Shown here piece after piece: positions 17,369 to 25,875 of a DNA stretch of 59,538 nt. The stretch comes from Aquimarina algiphila (GTDB taxonomy: Bacteria > Bacteroidota > Bacteroidia > Flavobacteriales > Flavobacteriaceae): positions 1-59,538 of the forward strand of contig NZ_VLNR01000042.1 of the NCBI RefSeq assembly GCF_007489275.1, given 5' to 3'. The stretch's first letter is position 1, and each line of letters opens with the position of its first letter. Made by a program: the position numbers and the translations under genes. The notes under the pieces are model-generated. The model was not told the origin of the DNA, did not search any database, and saw only the letters and a program-made list of their open reading frames with translations.

Positions 17369-19572
17369 TAATAGAACACTGTTGGTTTTATAATCACGTT
17401 TAACTTCTTCTTAGTATCTTCTCTGGTTCTTTTACTAAATAGCCATTTTATGATCGGTATACGTGCCAATATAGGTACTCCAGAACCCGTATCATTCTTT
17501 ATTTTTTGTTCAATTCCGCCAAGGATAGCCACGTCATTTGCTCTCATTCTCATAATAGAAGAAAACCTACGACTATTAATATCAGGCGGAGCATTTTCTG
17601 CGATGCGTTCTCCACTAAAATTAGATTGGATTACCTGTATATCTAATGTAATTTGCCCATCTCCAGATACAAAAGGTTTAAACTCCAGCGCTAATTCTGC
17701 ATCAATCGGGAGGTAATTCACCACCTCAGAAGTTTGTGGAATTTGAGATCCAAAAAAGTTTTGATTGGTCACCGCATAATAGGTTGTTTGTCCGCTAGAC
17801 AAATACGCTTTATGCCCGTTAAGCGTACTTAGCTTTGGCGTAGATAGTATCTTTACATTTCCGTTGGTTTCCATCGCTTTGATATCCATATAGAAATTTG
17901 GGACTACATTACCGATGTTGAGTGACCCAAAACCATCAAAGCCTCCTATAATCCTATTTATAGTCGAAGCTCCCAATGTAATATTCGCATTCGGAAAAGT
18001 AGTTCCTGCGGTTGTAGCTGGTTCTTTACCAATTCCAAACTCTACTCCGGTTTCTACTGTAGCCGTACGATTAACTTCGAGAATCATAACTTCAATCAGT
18101 ATTAAAGGAACAGGTTTATCAATATATTTGATAAAGTTTTTAAACTTTTCTACTCGTGTCCCTGGACCACTAACTACAAAACTATTGAGTTCTGTATCTA
18201 TTTTTACATCTAAACCATCGATGATAGTGGCAGGAAAAATATCTGAAATAGAACCTATCTCTTGTGTTCTTCCAGAGGAAGTGTTTGTATTTCTAAACGA
18301 TGAACCTCCTCGTTGATTTCTATTTACTCCTCCATTTTGATTAAATCCATTATTAGAAGCCCCAGAGATATAATTGATTCCCCCAGTAGTAAAATTGCTA
18401 TTATTAAAACTATTTCCATACGAAGTAGAGGAATTTGCATCTCCTAGCATCGCAATAGAGCGATGCATCATTTGTACCAGTTCTATTTTCTTTAGCGCCA
18501 GCTGATCTTCTGTTCCAAAATAGTATACATTCCCTTCTCTTTTAAATGTAAATGATCTGGATCCCCCAGAGGTATTCTGTAGATTCTGTTGTCCATTTAC
18601 ATTAGAAGTATTTCTTTGACCTGCGGTATTATTTTGTACAGAAGTTACATTACTTTCAAAAATCTTAACCAATAAGGCATCAAAAGAAATAGACTCTGCC
18701 TTTACGGTTACTTTTCCTGCATTTTCTAGCGGTGATGCTGTAAAAATATCTAATTTTAAATCTTCGGATAATGTATAAATAACATCAGATATTGGTGTAT
18801 CTCTTAAATCAACAGCAACTATTCTTGTTAGCGTATCTATCACTTTATATGAAAAATTTGGACGACGTGAACGTCCACCAACTGCACTATTTCCTGTTTG
18901 CGGAAAAGCATCAAATTCATAAAATCCGTCCCTGGTTTTTCTAAAATCCAGATTATTGGCTTCTGCCAGTTTTTTCATCGCAAGATCAAAAGGAACATTG
19001 CTGATAAACAAATTGAGGTTTTTGTTATTTAGCTCAGGTGTAAACAATAAATTCTTCCCAGACACCTCTGTTATTTTTCTAAATACTTTTGGTAACGGAT
19101 CATTACTTAGATCTGTAGATAGTGCTGTTGCCAAAACATCGTATTGTACTTTTACTTCTTTTTCTATAGGAGCAACTACCGGAGGAGTATACTTTTTAAC
19201 GGATAATATATTACCTGTAAATGCGATGTCCAAACGATATTCTTTTACCAGAAATACCAATAAATCCTGTACGGTCACATTATTAAATCCATTAACAATA
19301 GTAATATCATTTAATTCATTAGACAGATTGATATTAATCTTATGTACCTGAGAAACTGCTCTCAAGAAATTAAGCAACGAAGTATTGGATATGTTTACAT
19401 TTACCTTTTCTGCTAATCCTGGTATATCAACATTTAATAATTGAAGTTTATTTTCTATGGTAGCAACACGGGTATTGTCTTGCGCCTGGTTTTGAAACCC
19501 ATCCTGGGCCCAAACCTGGACTCCAAAGGCAAGAACAATAATAAGTATTGTTATTTTTAATTGTATTCTCAT
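17368..19572 (-). CDS. gspD: Type II/IV secretin (GspD/PilQ-like)
   Basis: 734 aa with a signal peptide (ITILIIVLAFGVQVWAQ). N-terminal STN/N0-like and secretin N domains are present (VNISNTSLLNFLRAVSQVHK, VTVQDLLVFLVKEYRLDI). An Asn/Gly/Ser-rich insertion lies at about residues 380-435. The C-terminal secretin domain includes IKYIDKPVPLILIEVMILEV, TLNGHKAYLSSG and MRANDVAILGG. It forms the outer membrane ring. The ASN-rich insert (NNSNFTTGGINYISGASNNG) is probably a flexible loop. Confidence 0.92.
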   Translation of the reverse strand: MRIQLKITILIIVLAFGVQVWAQDGFQNQAQDNTRVATIENKLQLLNVDIPGLAEKVNVNISNTSLLNFLRAVSQVHKININLSNELNDITIVNGFNNVTVQDLLVFLVKEYRLDIAFTGNILSVKKYTPPVVAPIEKEVKVQYDVLATALSTDLSNDPLPKVFRKITEVSGKNLLFTPELNNKNLNLFISNVPFDLAMKKLAEANNLDFRKTRDGFYEFDAFPQTGNSAVGGRSRRPNFSYKVIDTLTRIVAVDLRDTPISDVIYTLSEDLKLDIFTASPLENAGKVTVKAESISFDALLVKIFESNVTSVQNNTAGQRNTSNVNGQQNLQNTSGGSRSFTFKREGNVYYFGTEDQLALKKIELVQMMHRSIAMLGDANSSTSYGNSFNNSNFTTGGINYISGASNNGFNQNGGVNRNQRGGSSFRNTNTSSGRTQEIGSISDIFPATIIDGLDVKIDTELNSFVVSGPGTRVEKFKNFIKYIDKPVPLILIEVMILEVNRTATVETGVEFGIGKEPATTAGTTFPNANITLGASTINRIIGGFDGFGSLNIGNVVPNFYMDIKAMETNGNVKILSTPKLSTLNGHKAYLSSGQTTYYAVTNQNFFGSQIPQTSEVVNYLPIDAELALEFKPFVSGDGQITLDIQVIQSNFSGERIAENAPPDINSRRFSSIMRMRANDVAILGGIEQKIKNDTGSGVPILARIPIIKWLFSKRTREDTKKKLNVIIKPTVFY

Positions 19573-19666
19573 TGCTTTTCTATTTATTGTTTTCCATTCC
19601 CCGATGGAATTGTCAATACTAATTTGAGTTGATATTATCTCCTCTTAGTATCTTCATTTATACTAT

Positions 19667-21085
19667 TTAATTATCTGCCAACAAAGCATATACTTCTTCT
19701 ACCGAAGTTTCTCCATTACTTACCATACGTATGGCATTATGCTGTAATGTTTTTATATTTCTTTCTTCTATATAGGTATCTATCTGCAATTCGTTATGTC
19801 GTATTGCTATTTCGAGTTCTTTTGTAATTGGTAATATCTCATAAATGGCTTTACGTCCTAAATACCCTGTATGATAGCACTGGTTACACCCTATTGCAAT
19901 ATGATGTTCTGCCATGTCTTCTGGAATCTCAAATCCTTGAGGAAAATCCTTTACTTCTGTTTTTTTCTGTGCTTTACAATGTGGACATAGCTTTCTTACC
20001 AGGCGTTGTGCAATACTCATTGTGATGGTATTGGCTAATAAAAATGCTGGTACTTTCATATCAATTAACCTCGAAATCGTTGCCCAGGCAGAATTGGTAT
20101 GTATGGTTGATAACACCAAATGTCCTGTAAGTGCTGCTTTTATCGCCATACCTGCTGTACGATCATCTCTAATCTCACCTACCATTATAATATCTGGATC
20201 CTGACGTAAAAATGCACGAAGCGCTGCCGGAAAATCAAATTCTATATCTTCTCTAAGCTGCACCTGATTAATCCCTTGTAAGGTATATTCTATAGGATCT
20301 TCTATGGTAAGAATATTTGTTGTTTCGGTATTCAATTCTTTTAAGGTCGCATACAATGTGGTTGTTTTACCCGACCCTGTAGGCCCCGAAATTAACACGA
20401 TCCCCTGAGGATTTTTTATGGCTTCACGATATAACTCTAATTCTTCTGTAGTAAAACCTAAATCATTTAAAGACACCTCTTGTGTATCTCTATTCAATAG
20501 TCGGAGTACTATTTTTTCTCCGTATAGTGTAGGCATCGTAGATACACGAATATCGAATTCGTCTGCTCCTTCTTTAAATGTAATTCGACCATCCTGTGCT
20601 AATCGCTTTTGCGAAATATCAAGTCCCGATTGTATTTTAATCTGATTCACCAGTTGCGGATATTCAGTATTAGAAATCGTGTATTGCTCTTTTAGTTTAC
20701 CATCTAATCTAAACCGTACTCGACATGATTTTTCATATGGTTCCATATGAATATCACTACTACCAAAGTCTTTGGCTGTAGCGATTAGTTTTTGTAAAAA
20801 ACGATCTTCATAAGCTAATTTCTCACTTGAAGCAGCCGTTGTTTTTCGATAATTAAACGTCAAATATGACTGGATATGCTCTGTAGTTTCTTGTATAACA
20901 ACAATAGAGCATCCCAAAATTATTTTTAATTCTTTTTGTAAACCGTCAATATCCTTAACATCTGTTTTAAGATGTAGTTCATCTCCTTCTTTTGCTACTG
21001 GAATTATCCTATAATGAAATGCCTGATTCGAAGTAATTAATTGCTTCAAATGTACTGGTATTTCGTATGTTGTGATACTACTCAT
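19667..21085 (-). CDS. gspE: Type II secretion/type IV pilus assembly ATPase (GspE/PilB)
   Basis: About 472 aa from the ATG at 21085, which overlaps the peptidase stop as ATGA; an upstream ATG at 21118 gives 483 aa but overlaps more. Walker A GPTGSGKTT (about 234-242 from this start), Asp box ILTIEDPIEY, Walker B DIIMVGEIRDD and His box LSTIHTN are all present. The zinc tetracysteine site is intact (CPHC and CNQC). It powers pseudopilus extension. Retention of the GspEII-C Cys motif marks it as an assembly, not a retraction, ATPase. Confidence 0.93.
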   Translation of the reverse strand: MSSITTYEIPVHLKQLITSNQAFHYRIIPVAKEGDELHLKTDVKDIDGLQKELKIILGCSIVVIQETTEHIQSYLTFNYRKTTAASSEKLAYEDRFLQKLIATAKDFGSSDIHMEPYEKSCRVRFRLDGKLKEQYTISNTEYPQLVNQIKIQSGLDISQKRLAQDGRITFKEGADEFDIRVSTMPTLYGEKIVLRLLNRDTQEVSLNDLGFTTEELELYREAIKNPQGIVLISGPTGSGKTTTLYATLKELNTETTNILTIEDPIEYTLQGINQVQLREDIEFDFPAALRAFLRQDPDIIMVGEIRDDRTAGMAIKAALTGHLVLSTIHTNSAWATISRLIDMKVPAFLLANTITMSIAQRLVRKLCPHCKAQKKTEVKDFPQGFEIPEDMAEHHIAIGCNQCYHTGYLGRKAIYEILPITKELEIAIRHNELQIDTYIEERNIKTLQHNAIRMVSNGETSVEEVYALLADN

Positions 21086-21564
21086 ATCAAGTATAAGGTT
21101 AATGTGTTCGTTATCCATTGAGTAACAAATGTTACCATAAGAAATACAGACATGTATCCTGCCAACGGAACCGTATTATGCTTTGCTTTCTTTTTAATCA
21201 TAAGCCACACTAACAATGAAAAAATTAATGAAAACACGAATAAAACAATAAATGTCACCGTTGGAAACCCTATCGCTAAGGCTACAAAAAATAAAAGATC
21301 TCCTACTCCAAATACTTCCTCAAAAAACGGGCGTTTTATTTTGATCAATGTATATAGGTACAGTAATCCCATAATCACGATCAACACTCCTACATTAATT
21401 AATACAGCATATAGAAAATTAATTTGTGGCGTATATTGGTAATGTAAAAAACCAAGTAGACCCATCAGTATAGGGAACATAACACCGAAGACCTCTCGAT
21501 CTTTAAGGTCCTGATATATGATGATTGCCAGAACACTAATTGTGATTATTTTTAAAAGAAGCAT
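21082..21564 (-). CDS. Prepilin peptidase (A24 family, short form)
   Basis: 160-aa integral membrane aspartyl protease. The two catalytic Asp regions are IIYQDLKDREVFG near the N-terminus and FGVGDLLFF (GxGD motif). It lacks the N-terminal methylase-type domain of PilD, so it resembles the archaeal/short bacterial type. It would cleave the prepilins of this operon. Its start overlaps the stop of the first prepilin gene. Confidence 0.85.
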   Translation of the reverse strand: MLLLKIITISVLAIIIYQDLKDREVFGVMFPILMGLLGFLHYQYTPQINFLYAVLINVGVLIVIMGLLYLYTLIKIKRPFFEEVFGVGDLLFFVALAIGFPTVTFIVLFVFSLIFSLLVWLMIKKKAKHNTVPLAGYMSVFLMVTFVTQWITNTLTLYLI

Positions 21565-21974
21565 TAGTCCTTAACAATTTGTTTTGGACTACCGTTTTCA
21601 TCGATCTCCCATACATTAAACACTCCATCTCCATCAAAATCGACCACAGCAGTTGCCCTGGCTTTAAAATTGGATACGCTGGCTTCCAGAACTTCATAAC
21701 TATAATTTGCCGTTCCACCAGTTTTTACGGTTTTGGGGGCTTCATAATTAAGTTCTGAAAAATCTAAGGAGTATTTAGAATTGAGATAACGATATTGTGT
21801 TTGCATATCACTAATCGTTTTCAACTGAATTTTAGCTTCTTGTGCCTTAGCCTGTGCAATAAGCGGTAAAAAATTAGGTAAGGCAATCAATAATAAGATT
21901 CCGATAATGGCTAATACCAGGAGCATCTCCTGAAGGTTAAACGCCTTTATTTTTTTGGGTAGGATTTTTTGCAT
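21564..21974 (-). CDS. Major pseudopilin-like protein (GspG-type)
   Basis: 136 aa. Prepilin signal KIKA then FNLQE (Glu at +5), helix MLLVLAIIGILLLIALPNFL, and the GspG-like continuation QAKAQEAKIQLKTISDMQTQ. The C-terminus holds DFDGDGVFNVWEIDENG, a possible calcium site as in GspG. It is the first gene of the operon behind a TAnnTTTG box, fitting a highly expressed major pseudopilin. Ala instead of Gly at -1 is unusual. Confidence 0.85.
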   Translation of the reverse strand: MQKILPKKIKAFNLQEMLLVLAIIGILLLIALPNFLPLIAQAKAQEAKIQLKTISDMQTQYRYLNSKYSLDFSELNYEAPKTVKTGGTANYSYEVLEASVSNFKARATAVVDFDGDGVFNVWEIDENGSPKQIVKD

Positions 21975-21999
21975 AATTATCTTATAATCAAAATAGTGG

Positions 22000-22007
22000 C
22001 AAAAGTA
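22000..22007 (-). promoter_or_regulatory. Bacteroidota -7 box of the secretion operon
   Basis: Reads TACTTTTG on the minus strand (TAnnTTTG), about 26 bp before the ATG of the first prepilin gene. No well-spaced -33 TTG is visible. The stretch 22008-22407 further upstream holds no gene that I can recognise. Confidence 0.5.
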
Positions 22008-22407
22008 AGGTTTTCAAAGAAATATTAGAGTTCCAAAATAACAGGAATCCAACTTTATTTATCAATTTTCAACGCTTACCATATCATCACTTCTTTAATG
22101 ATTCATTTTTTTATTTTAATAACAATTTTAATATCTATTCTGAATTAATTATCCCTAAAACAGTATTCTATTTTTCTTCATTTCATTTCCAAAAATTACT
22201 TGATTTGAAGGTTTTAATACAATATCAAACTAATTTCAAACTCCAATTGTATTCGATAATAGACCTACTCATTAATGTCGTAAGTTCAATTTTTGTTACC
22301 CCGTTAAAAACCTTCAACATTTGTCCTTGTCTATATTCCTATTTTGTGCACCAATATTTCATCTTTTAATACCATCACATCGTTTTATTGGTACAATAAT
22401 ACTATAT

Positions 22408-22432
22408 CCCAGTTTCATTTTTCGGGACTGAG
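22408..22432. repeat. REP-like hairpin, copy 1
   Basis: Imperfect hairpin starting CCCAGTTTC and ending GGGACTGAG, followed by a T-run. Upstream is a shared leader (ACAATAATACTATAT). It is the same element as at 22568, 24299, 28258 and 44803. Copy 4 lies at the start of the RAYT transposase, which marks this as its REP family. It may also act as a terminator. Confidence 0.65.
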
Positions 22433-22567
22433 AATTTTTTATTAGACATTAAATGTTAAAAGTAAAAATCCAATTATTTATTTCTCCAATTCTCCTCTTC
22501 ATTGAGTCAATGTATTTAGTCTCTATCAGGAAGTGCATAGTGAGTTTATGGCACAATAATACCATAT

Positions 22568-22592
22568 CCCAGTATCATTTTTCGAGACTGGG
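22568..22592. repeat. REP-like hairpin, copy 2
   Basis: CCCAGTATC and GAGACTGGG form a nearly perfect stem around ATTTTTC, followed by TGTTTTTTT. The leader (ACAATAATACCATAT) matches copy 1, only 135 bp away. It could double as an intrinsic terminator on the plus strand. The segments 22433-22567 and 22593-22724 hold no recognisable gene. Confidence 0.65.
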
Positions 22593-22724
22593 TGTTTTTT
22601 TGTTAGAATTTTAGAATTAAGTGATCAAAATTTAGAAGTTTAGAGGTTTCTTCTTTTTCTCATCTCAAAACACCAACCTCTTCAATCCATTGATATACTA
22701 TAGTTTACAGAGTTTTTTAATTTT

Positions 22725-22740
22725 TGGCACGGCAATTGTT
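22725..22740 (+). promoter_or_regulatory. Putative sigma-54 (RpoN) promoter
   Basis: TGGCACGGCAATTGTT fits the -24/-12 consensus TGGCACrnnnnTTGCW with one mismatch in the -12 element. It precedes a short ORF (22786) and a strong terminator (22943), giving a predicted transcript of about 225 nt. An RpoN activator site was not identified. Confidence 0.55.
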
Positions 22741-22785
22741 TATACTATAACCAAACAAGAAATATTAATTTAAAATAATGTAGAT

Positions 22786-22887
22786 ATGAAAACTTTATAC
22801 ACGATTACATGGACATTTAACTTTAAACCATTTATTAACTTTTTAAAAGAACTTCCTGCGTCTTCTAGCTATGCAATCCATAGGTAA
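22786..22887 (+). CDS. 33-aa peptide in a short sigma-54-type transcript
   Basis: ATG to TAA encodes MKTLYTITWTFNFKPFINFL plus 13 further residues (ending SSSYAIHR). It is aromatic-rich with no family match that I know. It lies 46 bp behind the predicted -12 element and 56 bp before the terminator hairpin, filling the only apparent transcript here. It could be a genuine small protein or an ORF inside a regulatory RNA; a second stem (CCATCC with GGATTGG) lies between ORF and terminator. Confidence 0.45.
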   Translation: MKTLYTITWTFNFKPFINFLKELPASSSYAIHR

Positions 22888-22942
22888 GCCATGAGTTGGT
22901 ACAGGAAAACACCATCCCTACGAGGATTGGTATATAAAACGT

Positions 22943-22977
22943 AAAAAAGCGAGGTAATTTTGATCTCGCTTTTTTTA
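22943..22977 (+). terminator. Strong Rho-independent terminator
   Basis: AAAAAAGCGAG pairs with CTCGCTTTTTT around an 11-nt loop, followed by more T. It ends the short sigma-54-type transcript. The A-tract on the other side means it could work on both strands. Confidence 0.85.
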
Positions 22978-23066
22978 TTTCATCAATTTTATAACCTTCT
23001 ACTTCTTACCAAAACCAATAACAGAGATCATTATCTATTTTTGTTTACTCCATTAGCTTTGAGGTA

Positions 23067-23207
23067 TTAAAATTCGCAAGGTTTGTCAAAACAATTATTA
23101 AATCCATCTGGGCAGACTCTTTCTGTGCATAGATCATCATCTTCGGCACTACATCCAGTTAACAAAACCACAGAAATAACTACCAAAATCCTTTTTATCA
23201 TCTTCAT
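23067..23207 (-). CDS. Tiny Cys-rich lipoprotein behind the tail-fibre-like gene
   Basis: 46-aa ORF starting 1 nt after the stop codon of the 346-aa gene, so very likely co-transcribed. It has a lipoprotein signal MKMIKRILVVISVVLLTGC, then an acidic SAEDDD linker. A short Cys-rich mature part follows, with Cys in DLCTERVCPDGFNNCFDKPC. No function is known. The four mature-part cysteines suggest disulfides in an exported, membrane-anchored peptide. Confidence 0.65.
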   Translation of the reverse strand: MKMIKRILVVISVVLLTGCSAEDDDLCTERVCPDGFNNCFDKPCEF

Positions 23208-23208
23208 T

Positions 23209-24249
23209 TTATTTTTTTAATAATCTTTCTATTTCTTCTACTCTTTTTTCTAACTCAATGTTCTTCGTTTTTACTTCTTTCAACTCTTTTATTTGGATTT
23301 GTTGTAAAGCAATCTTTTTCTCCTGGGCGATAGTATACAAGGTAAGTTCTTCAATTTTTTCTAATAATCTGGCATTCATTTCTCCCAGATAGACACCATT
23401 CTTTTCTATTTCTTCTGCCGATGGAACATTAATCAAATGCCCTTTTTCTTGTATATGATTTTCTACTTGTCTTAAGGTTGGTAAGTCATAGTTATCCTTA
23501 AACACATAATCTGGCCAGGTACTTTGCAACTCCACTTTTACCTCTTCACTAATAATTTTACCTGCTACTGCTAATTTATAACCCACAGGAATTGCAGAGG
23601 CTTGCATACCAATACCGATTTTGCTATCGGTAATAATCTCTTGCTCGAACCAACCACTCCCTCTAACAATAAATTCATGCTCGGGTTTATACATCAAATA
23701 AGTACCTATAGCAATTCTTGAATTTGGATTAAACATTTGTATGAAACTAATATCGCTTCCTGTATTATTATCAGATCTACCTACATCATAATCTCCCATT
23801 TGCACGATATACTTATCCTCTGTGCTCTTTAATATAAAACGTGTATCTCCACCATTATCAAAATTGAAAAATGATAATTTATTTTTACCATCTGCTCCAT
23901 TTATTGTAAACCCTGACCCTGAAGGTAACCCTCCACTTGTAGCAGAATAATCAAAAAATTGTAATTTCCTATTCTGAAAACCATTTGTATCTGTATTTAA
24001 CACCCTTCCTGCAGTTAATGCTAGGCTATATTTACCCCAATCTCGATAATCTGTAGAATTTGCTGCTGCTTGTGTATTTGCAGCTTCAAAAATTCCTGAT
24101 TTTGATTTAATGACTCCATTAACTTCTAGTTTTTCTGTAGGAGTTAACGTACCTATTCCCACATTTCCATCTACTGGAAATGTATTTGTTTGACTGTAAA
24201 CACCATAACTAAGCGTTAAAAAACTTAGCAAAAAAAGTGATTTTCTCAT
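23209..24249 (-). CDS. Secreted tail-fibre-like protein (paralogue of 43238-44209)
   Basis: 346 aa with a signal peptide (SLFLLSFLTLSYGVYSQ) and the NTFPVDGNVGIGTLTPTEKL opening typical of Bacteroidota tail-fibre-like/TMF proteins. A variable middle is followed by a conserved C-terminal region (PDYVFKDNYDLPTLRQVENH, GHLINVPSAEEIEKNGVYLG) and a coiled coil (EKIEELTLYTIAQEKKIALQ). The last 100 residues closely match the 323-aa protein at the other end of the RHS locus. The coiled coil suggests trimerisation. A REP hairpin lies about 50 bp upstream. Confidence 0.65.
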   Translation of the reverse strand: MRKSLFLLSFLTLSYGVYSQTNTFPVDGNVGIGTLTPTEKLEVNGVIKSKSGIFEAANTQAAANSTDYRDWGKYSLALTAGRVLNTDTNGFQNRKLQFFDYSATSGGLPSGSGFTINGADGKNKLSFFNFDNGGDTRFILKSTEDKYIVQMGDYDVGRSDNNTGSDISFIQMFNPNSRIAIGTYLMYKPEHEFIVRGSGWFEQEIITDSKIGIGMQASAIPVGYKLAVAGKIISEEVKVELQSTWPDYVFKDNYDLPTLRQVENHIQEKGHLINVPSAEEIEKNGVYLGEMNARLLEKIEELTLYTIAQEKKIALQQIQIKELKEVKTKNIELEKRVEEIERLLKK

Positions 24250-24298
24250 AATATAAAGATTCTATGATTTATTGTATTATCCTGCAATAATATAATAT

Positions 24299-24323
24299 CA
24301 TAGTTTCATTTTTCGGGACTGAG
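24299..24323. repeat. REP-like hairpin, copy 3
   Basis: Shares TTTCATTTTTCGGGACTGAG with copy 1, with a degenerate 5' arm (CATAG for CCCAG). It lies in the leader of the tail-fibre-like gene. Confidence 0.55.
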
Positions 24324-24813
24324 AGATTTTTTTGAATATTTATTTCAAAAAATTTAAAGCGATTATCTTTTTATGATGAAAGTTCCTCCTTTTGATGCTT
24401 TATAAACTTGATTGGATTAGGCTTTGATAATATTAGGGTCGTATGTATTTTTGATACCAGACCGTTATAAAACAAAGCAGTCATGCTTTCACAAACTATA
24501 GGACTATTAGTAGAGGGGGTATCCCCTCTCCAATGTACCCGGTAGGTACTTCAAAGGAAAGTGGCACTTGCCTCTAAACATAGTCTGTCCTCCATTTACA
24601 ATACCCCAATCTTCTGTTTGAACTACCCCATACCAACTTTTTAGACAAGAGTACCTACTATCACCAGTACCCTAAGCCATAATATGCTGCTTATGTACCA
24701 ACTTATGTAAGTACCCTCTCTCTACTTATGGTAGTGGGTTTTGAGTGTTTGCAAGTGATTTTTGTTATAGAAATGTTAAATCGAAATAGGATTCTATAAT
24801 TAAAACAGCCCAT
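24324..24813. other. Gene-free stretch before the cassette array
   Basis: No coding frame that I can support. It contains a GGGGGTATCCCC hairpin and several GTACC words. On the minus strand the first codons behind repeat A could be a further lost toxin tail (GATGGGCTGTTTTAA gives only DGLF), too short to judge. Confidence 0.4.
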
Positions 24814-24944
24814 CGCTGGCGCAAGTTTGCAACTTGTGCCTCTATAACTGTCTCGTCCTAAAAAAAGTTTACATTTTTTAGCTTAAATATTTACTAATAT
24901 CCTGCCAAGCTTTGACGTCACCAGAAACATTCTGGCGCTAGCGG
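24814..24944 (-). repeat. Cassette-boundary repeat A
   Basis: Left end CGCTGGCGC followed by a hairpin with arms GGCGCAAGTT and AACTTGTGCC. The type-1 middle includes AAAAGTTTACATTTTTTAGC. The right end has the hairpin CCAGAA/TTCTGG and GCGCTAGCG, the complement (with one wobble) of the left end. It lies just behind the 85-aa immunity-like gene. Confidence 0.8.
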
Positions 24945-24967
24945 AGGCTAGCAGGGGAGAGACAAGG

Positions 24968-25225
24968 TTAGTCATCAATAGTAAAAATAGCACTCATTAA
25001 TTGATCTCTTGTTAAATCAGTATTTAATGAGTTTAACATATTTTCAAATTGCTTTTTTAAGTCACCTTTTAAAACACCATTTCTATCCATTACGGCAAAT
25101 GATATTAATTCTTCCAGATGATACATTTCTTCCATTGTAAGTTTACAATCTTTTGACACTCCTCCCCAACGATCTTCTTTACAATTGGTTCGAAACTCTT
25201 TAATTTTATCTTCGATTTTATTCAT
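24968..25225 (-). CDS. Probable orphan immunity protein, 85 aa
   Basis: Small acidic, mostly helical cytoplasmic protein (CKLTMEEMYHLEELISFAVM, LKKQFENMLNSLNTDL) without a signal peptide. It starts 2 nt behind the stop of a truncated toxin tail (25228-25320) and ends 23 bp before repeat A. That toxin-then-immunity order is the basis of the call; the fold is not recognised. It differs from most neighbours in lacking a lipoprotein signal, so its toxin would act in the cytoplasm. Confidence 0.55.
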   Translation of the reverse strand: MNKIEDKIKEFRTNCKEDRWGGVSKDCKLTMEEMYHLEELISFAVMDRNGVLKGDLKKQFENMLNSLNTDLTRDQLMSAIFTIDD

Positions 25226-25227
25226 TT

Positions 25228-25320
25228 TTAAAACCTAATATGGGTAATATAGTCTATGCTTTTGTCTTTTAATATTGGAAAATCTTTTCTATACCAAGTA
25301 GATTTTTGTATAAATTCCTC
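25228..25320 (-). pseudogene. Truncated toxin C-terminus (30 aa)
   Basis: Start-less frame that begins exactly at the left end of repeat B and reads EEFIQKSTWYRKDFPILKDK followed by SIDYITHIRF and a stop, 2 nt before the immunity-like ATG. Protein-like composition and its position match the other tails in the array. It is interpreted as the last residues of a displaced RHS tip. Confidence 0.6.
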
Positions 25321-25474
25321 CGCTGGCGCAAGTTTGTAACTTGTGCCTTTGTCAAACATTATAAAAATACAAAAGCTATGATACTAATCATACCATAGCT
25401 TTGTTTTGTCTACTTTATCATATCTTAACTTGTCTGGCTTTGACGGCACCGGTCACAGACGAGCGATAGCCGGG
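25321..25474 (-). repeat. Cassette-boundary repeat B
   Basis: Same left hairpin as repeat A, a type-2 middle shared with F and G (including AAAGCTATGATACTAATCAT and its partner ACCATAGCTTTG, itself a stem), then GGCTTTGACGGCACC. The right end is of the GGTCACAGACGAGCGATAGC kind shared with G. Confidence 0.8.
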
Positions 25475-25488
25475 AGATCGGGAATATT

Positions 25489-25875
25489 TTAGTTTTTAAC
25501 TATTGATATCATGTTTTGATCATCGTAAAACAATTTTCCTTTATTATCAATTGGAAAGGTATATTTGTGTTCTGTTGCTGAATTTAACACAAATAAAGGT
25601 TTAGCAAGTATATTCTTTTTGCTAATTTTCAATTCAATAGTTAATATTTCCATTGTTTTTATCATATTCCATTTTATAGGATCTTTTACTTTTATATTAA
25701 TGCTATTTTCATCTTCATTAAAAGTAAAATCACTTTCATGGACTTTCAAAACTTCTTTATTGCTTTTGATTATCAGGTTGTTATATTGTAATTGGCTATT
25801 TTTTTTATTTCCGTCTTGACAACAAAAGAATAAAAAACTAATCAATAAAATTGTAGTAACCTGTAACTTTTCCAT
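25489..25875 (-). CDS. Probable orphan immunity lipoprotein, 128 aa
   Basis: From the ATG at 25875 it has a lipoprotein signal (MEKLQVTTILLISFLFFCC) and a small beta-rich mature domain (FTFNEDENSINIKVKDPIKW). The start lies inside the 3' end of a truncated toxin tail (25838-25978), a 38-nt overlap typical of tightly linked toxin-immunity pairs. The gene ends 15 bp before repeat B. No named immunity family was recognised. Confidence 0.6.
   Translation of the reverse strand: MEKLQVTTILLISFLFFCCQDGNKKNSQLQYNNLIIKSNKEVLKVHESDFTFNEDENSINIKVKDPIKWNMIKTMEILTIELKISKKNILAKPLFVLNSATEHKYTFPIDNKGKLFYDDQNMISIVKN

Noticed and set aside
17915..19351. Plus-strand ORFs of 131-133 codons opposite the secretin
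   Set aside because: Shadows of gspD with no recognisable features.
24324..24813. Possible CRISPR-like or tandem GTACC repeats
   Set aside because: Words are irregularly spaced and not identical; no leader or cas genes.
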